This document shows positions 58,901 to 64,000 of a DNA stretch of 64,000 nucleotides, piece after piece. The notes beneath the pieces were generated by a model. That model did no database searches and was not told where the DNA came from. It worked only from the letters and a program-made list of their open reading frames with translations. The stretch's first letter is position 1, and each line of letters starts with the position of its first letter. Origin of the DNA: Bolinopsis microptera. Taxonomy: Eukaryota; Ctenophora; Tentaculata; Lobata; Bolinopsidae. A program made the translations under genes and the position numbers. The stretch lies in assembly GCF_026151205.1 (NCBI RefSeq), contig NC_087084.1, forward strand, positions 10,629,453 to 10,693,452, written 5' to 3'.

Positions 58901-59516
58901 AGAAATGAGCGTCGAGCTCTGTATCCTTCATTAGACTATGGTCTGATAACATGTCGTCCAGAGTGCCAGTTCTAGCATTGAAATCCCCGAGAAGAATGAT
59001 ATCCTCGTTCAGAGGAACTCCAGCCAGGAATTCTTGAAGATCCTCTAGAGTTGACATACTGTCTTCAGTTTCCAGACCTTTTCTTCGCTTCTTGTAGGAT
59101 CCATTTTTGGGTGAGTCATAGACATTGATAATATAGGTGTTTCGGTCTAGGTCGAAGTAGTTAGCTTTAAGCTTAACTACAACGATATCTTCCGTGGAAT
59201 TCATACGAACGTTGGTTACACCAGCTTTTAAGCTTTTGTGAACTCCGATGCATACTCCACCTGAATTTGATCCCTTCCTGTTAGAGTTAAAGCAACAGTA
59301 GTTACTTAAGTTGATCTCCCCTTTTGTTTCTTGCAGAGCAAAAATATCGTGGTTGTCAAGTAGTTCACGAATTTCGGTTATATCAACCTTGGCTCCTTCA
59401 ATTTTGTCCCGAGAGTGGTTGATATTCCAGCACAGAAACTTAAGGGAGTGGCGGGACCTCGTTGATGTGGGTTTAGTCATTGCTAAACCTGTTGGTGCTG
59501 CGTCTTGTTTTATCAT
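55923..59516 (-). CDS. Non-LTR retrotransposon ORF2: APE endonuclease - reverse transcriptase - zinc knuckle
   Basis: 1197 codons from ATG (59516-59514). The N-terminal exonuclease/endonuclease/phosphatase domain has CWNINHSR, LQETKGE (~62), GDFNAR (~178) and SDHRAL (~288). The RT follows at ~570-830: TTPLHKKGDRQNPDNYRAIT, FVDYRKAFDS (~670), GHPMSPELFKLYI and LLWADDLVLL (~773, the catalytic YxDD equivalent). The C-terminus has CRFCC ... HVITECPGYH (~1108-1145), a Cys/His knuckle typical of such ORF2 proteins. It nicks target DNA and primes cDNA synthesis. The start overlaps the end of ORF1 by 44 nt in another frame. All catalytic motifs look intact. Confidence 0.9.
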   Translation of the reverse strand: MIKQDAAPTGLAMTKPTSTRSRHSLKFLCWNINHSRDKIEGAKVDITEIRELLDNHDIFALQETKGEINLSNYCCFNSNRKGSNSGGVCIGVHKSLKAGVTNVRMNSTEDIVVVKLKANYFDLDRNTYIINVYDSPKNGSYKKRRKGLETEDSMSTLEDLQEFLAGVPLNEDIILLGDFNARTGTLDDMLSDHSLMKDTELDAHFSKKLAKRNNSDPKLNTNGRPFIELLQMTGLVILNGRTLGDIFGEPTCIQRHGVSTVDYICVSTSLHDRVRHLKIESISQYSDHRALSMSISTNPLRRISNSLESPDIQDAPKAFKWNLSENLSADTVTKFRLAQNDQSFKDKMDCLLDQPVNTANDAAQLNKDVVATYHNLANFVTTTKSGKRTSKKKWFDQSCRHAKREANRADRNANSNPHSNFLRDQHFLRKKEYRAIKRMKKGKFLYEMNQKINESGDVNWAALKRLSDQYKDEEPFDIYDLILFHKFFNDLYNRKCGRNDHSRDDVTSTPLSNNSQLTNELVDELNRDFTLQEIKDATKKLKNNKSVSDDLISNEMLKNSNEKLQLVVVKLFNSCLQHGTYSWNNSITTPLHKKGDRQNPDNYRAITIGSCLGKLFSNLLLKRLIEFRERACPDRPYQLGFRSGAQCNDHILTLNTIIEKYAKKEKKRLFACFVDYRKAFDSVCREALLFKLSNMGIAGKFFECISHMYNNSSTRVKLIQKLSAAIDVTIGTEQGHPMSPELFKLYIHELSIRLEQIEELDVPLLNGVKVSHLLWADDLVLLALDADSLQKLLNCLHDYAVKWELSVNINKTSVMVFNTSSRILKCAYGFKLGNLDIAPVRKYCYLGIQFSLNGSFKQAIDELRKKALRSFFSMRRIIDTRALSTSTMLKLIDSLVKPAATYGCPVWLPSTNIAKAILSKNQEVSLPKAAAKDALESTHLKILKWILGVHKKANNNFCYGDTGRTPWTVTVLPQCIAYFYRASQAVVGNVNTLLHHTFQEQKQLNLTWYDTWSTIIKMSTSAKPNLHPALAAREHIHETFVNHWKKDLHNQPKMSFYTAVKPEFGEEQYLQIPCRLKRANIAKLRSSSHDLRVEKGRYTSDRYNTALKTCRFCCSPDTDVIRFFEELPFFETPILETEDHVITECPGYHSLRSKLSDNLKSLVMLKEYRTIMNSCHTKEFGKYLTDSSNLRNPKNKS

Positions 59517-62500
59517 TGTCGTGGTAGCTTATTCGGGGGAGTCGCAGGGTCTTCCTCAGACCCTCCCGGAGGCGAAGCCAAAGCATCTTTTGACCTCTCT
59601 GCCTTAGCTCGAATCCAGTGTTGAACGAATAAGAATTTTGATCGCCAATTTTATCGTTTGAAAAGGTGAAGATCCTATCTTTGACATCCGGCCTGTGTTT
59701 GTGGAGCCAGCTAACATGGTTTCTGGTCTCCTCATTGACGACTTGTATTCTTTCATTGATGCTAGAGTTGTTGGAGGAGGGTATCAGCGCTGAAAAGCAT
59801 ATTTGAGCCTTTGTGGTGTTCAGTAAATGTTCGTAGAGTTCCTTTACATTGCTTACAAGACTTGATTTCTTTTTAAGGAAATCGTTGCTCCCTGTGTGAA
59901 TGTAAATGCACTCAGGTCTTAGTCTTTTTATAGTGTTGTTGAGCTTCTTTGATTTTTTCAGCATATCGTAGTAACTATCTGCTTTAAAACAGTGAACATT
60001 AAACTGACTGTTAAATCGCCTCGGGTCAAACTCGTCAAAGCTCTCATCATGGATGAGAAGAACTGTGTGACGCCTGTAGCTAGCCTTAGCTTCAGCGGCA
60101 GAGTTTGTTTCACTGGAACCCCGATCGGGGGGGTTAGTATGTTCTATTCTGTTTCCGAGGTCATATTGGCGGCTTCTAGTGTTGAGGTTCTCCCGACTTC
60201 GCCTCATTTCGCTAGAGGGTCGATCGCCTCTAGAGCCCCTTTCATTGTGGTTTTTCATGTTCTGCTTGTTTGCCACCGTGAATGGCGTCTTGTTGCTTTG
60301 ATCAACCCTCTCTGCCCAGGACATCTCTGCTTGCTTGGGCTCGCTTTCACCTGAACGTGCTGTGGCATCGCTGGAGCTGTTACGGTGTACTCTGAATTTC
60401 TTGCGTTTGAGTGTTGGCTTGGAGTTCCCTGTGGAAGGACTATTGAGTGCCGCTGGTATATTATTCACTGCGGGTTGTTCAGCAGCGTTTAGAGCTTGTA
60501 TCGTGTCCTCTAAGTTGATCTCCAGGGTTTCAATTCTGAAACTGTTCGATGCGCTTGTGGTTTCAATTGCCTCGACGATGGGGCGAAGCTCATGTTTAAG
60601 TTCTTGGGTTGAGGCATGTGATTGATTGAGTGCAGACTTGGCAATTCCTTTCGTGGCTTTCGTCAAGTTTTCTTGGCCGATCTCGAGGGTCTCGATCCTC
60701 TGTTTGTTAGCGGAATTGGCAGAAGACAATACTTTCAGAGTCGTACTTTGTATCGTGTTTAGTTCGTCCGAGAACTGAGCTTTGAAGTTGATCAGTCTCT
60801 CGAGAATTAAGTTCTGCTCGTCTACTGCTGATCTAAGTTGGTCGAGGTCAGCCCGAATTCCATTAAGCTTGGTCTCAATTGGGCCAACTTTCTTTTTAAA
60901 GATGGATGACACACATTTTTCAGATGTGGTTGGGGATGATAGGATGAGGTCAGAGAATGCTTTTTGTTGAAGCATCTCTTCTTTGAGTTCGAGTAGACTG
61001 TCTTGAAGTACAGACATCGAATGTTTCAGGTCTGAGCAGTTATTGCAACCGTTCAGGGTCAGGTGATCCTCAGGGTTATCATCACGAGTTGGTTGGTTTC
61101 CATCGCTGGCTTCCGTAGTAAGCTCATTGGTGATAATCCTAGCATCATTTGTAACGGAGGCATCAGAGGTTTTTCGGTGAGATTTCTGAGTGTCACCTGA
61201 GATGGATAAGCTTTGATCATCGGTGCGTTTCCCTCTCTTTTTCTTTTTGTTGCTCTTCCCCTTTTTCTTTTTCGGAATTTTAGGGCATTGTTGTGCCTGG
61301 GGTGTTAAGAAATCAAATTTTGTGTCGGAGCTGCCGGATAACGGTCCACCAGGGGTTATGTAATCGCCCGGGTCGTGTGGACTTGGCTCGCTATCATAAT
61401 GTTCCGTATTCTGCGACTGTATGACGTTACTACAAATCGAGTTTCCAGGTGCTTCCTCATTTGGACTATCGAACACTAGCCTAGTAATTTCGCTGCTTAC
61501 GTGTCGGTTTGTGCAGAACGTAACCAGGTCAGTTTTCCTTTCCCTGGCTGAATTGCTCAGTGGGAGGCTGTTTGCTAGGAGCTCAAATTTGATCACGGTG
61601 TCCTCCAGTTTGTTTATAAGGTGTGTGACTAGTTTTGCGGTTTCCTTAGAACCAGTGGTCTCACAGGTTTCGAGAAGGTCACAGAGCTTCTTTTTGTTGG
61701 TGGTGACATTGTTGGAGCCTTTCAATCCGAGAGACGATGCTAATGACACCAGTGCGCTCTTTTTGTATGTGTTTGCTGCGTTTTTAAGGAGATCGAGTGT
61801 GATGTATCTAAACACGATGGAGGCGCTATTGTCCAGATTAGGAACTCCGAGAACCTTCTCTTTACCCGATGTAATTCTAGCAGGCTTTTCGCAGATGTTG
61901 GACTGCTCGTTCAAATTGCTTCTTGGGTCGAAGACTGCAACTGGGGAGTTGGTGACACTTGTTTGGTCCTCACTGTGTTTGATGAAACAAGGGTCAAGAG
62001 GAGGTGGAACACTGTTTGAGATATGGTGAGCTGTTTCATTGGTAAACGCAGGTAGACTGACGGCTGTTTCTTTAGCTGATGCTGGTGTGGTTATGTCGGC
62101 AGCAGGAGGCTCAGTTTCGTCCGGTTGCGATTCCGTTGCTTGAAGAGTTTCTGGTTCATCAATAGCTTCTACTACGTTTTCGACATACGGGATGATCAGG
62201 ACTTGTTCGTCACCGCCCTCATTTTTCTTTAGCTCAGGAGAGAAATAGCAGTGTAGATGTTTAATGGAATCTGGGTATAGAGTAACGAGGCTAAAGTTAC
62301 CTAGACTGACATCACAGACTTCGGTGTCTTCTACGGCTGGGTTAAACCTGAGAGGGGTGATACTGAGGTCTCTAGGTTTTCCTATATGTAGAATAACAAG
62401 AGGCATATTGTCATCTTTATGAGTGTTCTTCAGAGGCATTCTGGAGGTCCTGTCAAATGAATATATAATTCTGAGCCCGTTGAACAAGGTATTTTTGTTT

Positions 62501-63249
62501 GTTAGAGCTCCAACACGGTTGTTTATGGTTGCGAGCAAGGTTTTAAGGGAGTTTTTGTCCTCAGGGTGGCCAGGACTGGGTGTATTTGGCGGTAGACCTG
62601 AAGTAAGATCATTGCACAATGCTTTCACAACACTGGGTCGCCAGAACAATTCGGTGCAGCTTGATTTGGCTTGGCCCGGCGTGATTTCTGGTGAAACTTC
62701 ACGAAGGGCAACTTTGATTTCTGACTGCACGGAATCAATTGAGATTTCGGAACCTTCAAAAAAAGATCGATCACTCAGTTCAAAGGAATGACCGTCACAT
62801 TTATGGAGGCCTTGGCCCTGGATCTGATACCTTTCGTACTGTAGTAGCTTCCCATCGGTGTTGATCGCTTTCAGGGATGCTACATCACCTTCCGATATGT
62901 GACGTGTTCTATTCTGGGCTTTTATGTCCTCATCGGTGACCTTCGGAGCGGCCGCAGTGATACGGTTCGAGAAGGAGTGTCTCCTAGTACGATGTTTCTC
63001 CTGTATTAACTGGCGCGGGGACAGCGATGGTGTGTGCAGCAGTGTTTTTAGTGTCTGCTGCATACCTCTCGATTTGATTCGGGGCACTGGAGTGATTGTT
63101 GGGTCGCCGAATCCTGTGAAGTAGGCGTCCTTGGAGGGTTCTGAGCCTTTGGGTGTTGCAAGGTTGTCAGAGTGCCGATCATACGTAGAGTTGTTAAGTT
63201 TATTCTCCTTCGGTGAGTGGACTGTTATTTCTGGGATCTGGGTTGTCAT
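59473..63249 (-). CDS. Non-LTR retrotransposon ORF1: SAP-like, basic and coiled-coil regions, C-terminal SGNH/esterase-like domain
   Basis: The first ATG in frame is at 63249; the frame is open to 63312 through a non-ATG start. Features, counted from the 63312 codon: a possible SAP-like helix pair (SLASSLGLKG ... KKKLCDLLE, ~500-530); a lysine-rich nuclear-localisation-type stretch (KIPKKKKGKSNKKKKRGKR, ~676); a CNNC pair (~756) followed by predicted coiled coil (LQDSLLELKEEMLQQ, then heptads to ~930); and a C-terminal domain (~1080-1250) with VLLIHDESFDEF and IYIHTGSNDFL. That last domain resembles the SGNH/GDSL-type esterase domain of ORF1 proteins in CR1- and L2-like retrotransposons. It likely binds element RNA and assists integration. 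At ~1258 residues it is long for an ORF1. Confidence 0.8.
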   Translation of the reverse strand: MTTQIPEITVHSPKENKLNNSTYDRHSDNLATPKGSEPSKDAYFTGFGDPTITPVPRIKSRGMQQTLKTLLHTPSLSPRQLIQEKHRTRRHSFSNRITAAAPKVTDEDIKAQNRTRHISEGDVASLKAINTDGKLLQYERYQIQGQGLHKCDGHSFELSDRSFFEGSEISIDSVQSEIKVALREVSPEITPGQAKSSCTELFWRPSVVKALCNDLTSGLPPNTPSPGHPEDKNSLKTLLATINNRVGALTNKNTLFNGLRIIYSFDRTSRMPLKNTHKDDNMPLVILHIGKPRDLSITPLRFNPAVEDTEVCDVSLGNFSLVTLYPDSIKHLHCYFSPELKKNEGGDEQVLIIPYVENVVEAIDEPETLQATESQPDETEPPAADITTPASAKETAVSLPAFTNETAHHISNSVPPPLDPCFIKHSEDQTSVTNSPVAVFDPRSNLNEQSNICEKPARITSGKEKVLGVPNLDNSASIVFRYITLDLLKNAANTYKKSALVSLASSLGLKGSNNVTTNKKKLCDLLETCETTGSKETAKLVTHLINKLEDTVIKFELLANSLPLSNSARERKTDLVTFCTNRHVSSEITRLVFDSPNEEAPGNSICSNVIQSQNTEHYDSEPSPHDPGDYITPGGPLSGSSDTKFDFLTPQAQQCPKIPKKKKGKSNKKKKRGKRTDDQSLSISGDTQKSHRKTSDASVTNDARIITNELTTEASDGNQPTRDDNPEDHLTLNGCNNCSDLKHSMSVLQDSLLELKEEMLQQKAFSDLILSSPTTSEKCVSSIFKKKVGPIETKLNGIRADLDQLRSAVDEQNLILERLINFKAQFSDELNTIQSTTLKVLSSANSANKQRIETLEIGQENLTKATKGIAKSALNQSHASTQELKHELRPIVEAIETTSASNSFRIETLEINLEDTIQALNAAEQPAVNNIPAALNSPSTGNSKPTLKRKKFRVHRNSSSDATARSGESEPKQAEMSWAERVDQSNKTPFTVANKQNMKNHNERGSRGDRPSSEMRRSRENLNTRSRQYDLGNRIEHTNPPDRGSSETNSAAEAKASYRRHTVLLIHDESFDEFDPRRFNSQFNVHCFKADSYYDMLKKSKKLNNTIKRLRPECIYIHTGSNDFLKKKSSLVSNVKELYEHLLNTTKAQICFSALIPSSNNSSINERIQVVNEETRNHVSWLHKHRPDVKDRIFTFSNDKIGDQNSYSFNTGFELRQRGQKMLWLRLREGLRKTLRLPRISYHDNDKTRRSTNRFSND

Positions 63250-63314
63250 TAAGGTGATAGGTGACAACTCAGATGGGGATAGGTGTATATAATATATATC
63301 CAGCACTTCCAAAC

Positions 63315-64000
63315 ATGGGGAGCATTATTCACAAGTATAAGCACCTTCTTTATCTCGATCCAGCCTTGAAGAAGCTAGTACGTGCTGACAGTGTATTTGT
63401 AAGTCACCGAAAGAATCAAACTATCGGTGGCATGCTTGTACACAATAAGTATCGTGCTAGTGGAACTGTAAGCAGTGATAGAGATGGAGAAGCCACTGCT
63501 AGTCAATTTCTCTTCATTGACAATACTAAAGAGGATAGCTTCGATTCTTACGGGGGTCTTTGGGACGTTATAAAAATCAAAATAAAACAGTTCGCAATGA
63601 CTTTTGGTAAAAAGAAAAAAAAAGAAATCACAGTAAAAAAAGAAAAGTTAAAAAAAGATATTGAAGATTGTAAAAAAGATTCGAACCTAACAAACTGTAC
63701 GATACTACAGAAGAAATTATTTGAAGCAGAATTAGATTTAAATCATATTATAGATCAGGAGGTGAGAGGTGCAATTACTAGATCACGTGTGCAGTGGACA
63801 GAGGAGGGGGAGCGCTCGACTAAATACTTTTTTGGACTGGAAAAATCAAACGGCAAGAAAAAAAGTATTAGTAAACTGATAGACATCGAAGGCAATGACC
63901 TCACGGACCAGGAAAACATCTCCAGTCACGTGGTTAACTTTTATCAGAACCTGTATAACTCAACTAACCCATCTCCCACTGAGATAGATGATTATGTAAC
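63315..64000 (+). CDS. Retroelement reading frame: Penelope-type RT tail joined to L1/Tx1-like ORF2 linker (3' partial)
   Basis: Open without stops from ATG at 63315 to the window end (228 codons). Residues ~1-50 (HKYKHLLYLDPALKKLV ... SHRKNQTIGGMLVHNKYR) resemble the thumb/C-terminal region of Penelope-type RTs (DPxLxxxF ... RRPKNLxxxLVRxK). From about residue 75, LWDVIKIKIKQFAM, RSRVQWTEEGERSTKYFFGL and SHVVNFYQNLYNS match the linker between endonuclease and RT of L1/Tx1-type ORF2. The RT core would follow to the right. The left part is truncated by the minus-strand non-LTR element. Confidence 0.6.
   Translation, partial: MGSIIHKYKHLLYLDPALKKLVRADSVFVSHRKNQTIGGMLVHNKYRASGTVSSDRDGEATASQFLFIDNTKEDSFDSYGGLWDVIKIKIKQFAMTFGKKKKKEITVKKEKLKKDIEDCKKDSNLTNCTILQKKLFEAELDLNHIIDQEVRGAITRSRVQWTEEGERSTKYFFGLEKSNGKKKSISKLIDIEGNDLTDQENISSHVVNFYQNLYNSTNPSPTEIDDYV

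Larger units (their letters stand above)
55701..63312 (-). mobile_element. Non-LTR retrotransposon with ORF1 and ORF2, apparently full length
   Basis: Two long overlapping ORFs on the minus strand have no internal stops. The 3' end, at the left, is a tail of three GTTTAATCCT units (55701-55730) and not poly(A), a style seen in CR1/L2-like lineages. The 3' flank is TATAAAGCGAGACGATATA, a dispersed-repeat word also found at 53837, suggesting insertion into such a repeat. The right limit (~63300-63312) abuts plus-strand retroelement sequence. The exact limits and target duplication were not resolved. Confidence 0.8.

Noticed and set aside
56767..62791. Plus-strand ORFs of 60-202 aa across the non-LTR element
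   Set aside because: Antisense shadows of ORF1 and ORF2, whose domains are clearly on the minus strand.
1..64000. CRISPR array among the many tandem repeats
   Set aside because: Repeats are contiguous without unique spacers, and the DNA is eukaryotic with spliced genes.

Overview
This window comes from an animal (metazoan) nuclear genome. It is AT-rich, its genes are split by GT-AG introns, and it encodes animal-type signalling domains: SH2, WWE, a PARP fold, a rhodopsin-family GPCR and an SRCR/cysteine-rich receptor. It also carries animal-type retroelements and DNA transposons. The mix of an SRCR plus ephrin-receptor-like cysteine-rich protein, intron-rich genes and a permuted Penelope element suggests an invertebrate, possibly an early-branching one such as a placozoan, sponge or cnidarian. 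The sequence alone does not settle which.

Layout. 1-8.4 kb: intergenic, with minisatellites and simple repeats. 8.47-23.35 kb (+): a 12-exon gene whose exons join in phase into 565 codons, SH2 - WWE - WWE - PARP-like fold. The PARP part lacks two of the three catalytic-triad residues. Its introns hold large minisatellites, a 767-bp mariner-type MITE and a 1.2-kb hAT remnant with a perfect 8-bp target duplication. 24.2-28.35 kb (-): a 6-exon, 206-residue calmodulin-like protein with four canonical EF-hands, convergent with the first gene. Its second intron begins with an 11-copy minisatellite, and every copy carries the end of exon 2 and its splice donor. About 27.6-30.05 kb is duplicated at 31.9-34.5 kb, and the duplicate includes an intact second copy of coding exon 1.

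34.5-42.4 kb: intergenic, with foldbacks, hairpins and short arrays. 42.4-44.04 kb (+): five exons of a class A GPCR from the N-terminus through TM5; TM6 and TM7 were not found. 45.5-49.13 kb (+): a Penelope-like retroelement with the GIY-YIG endonuclease ahead of the reverse transcriptase. It is bounded by inverted ends and a 9-bp direct repeat and abuts the stop codon of the next gene. 49.15-51.5 kb (-): the large last exon of a membrane receptor (two SRCR-like modules, cysteine-rich repeats, one TM, a short tyrosine-bearing tail).

52.1-55.7 kb: a TIR element with an enclosed reading frame and three copies of a ~300-bp dispersed repeat. 55.7-63.3 kb (-): an apparently intact two-ORF non-LTR retrotransposon (ORF1 with SGNH-like domain; ORF2 with APE endonuclease, RT and zinc knuckle). 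63.3-64.0 kb (+): an open frame joining a Penelope-type RT tail to an L1/Tx1-type ORF2, running off the window.

The most unusual items are the SH2-WWE-WWE-pseudoPARP gene, which would place phosphotyrosine recognition beside ADP-ribose recognition, and the splice-donor-carrying minisatellite of the EF-hand gene. Exon structures were derived by hand from splice consensus, phase continuity and domain continuity; no transcript data were available.
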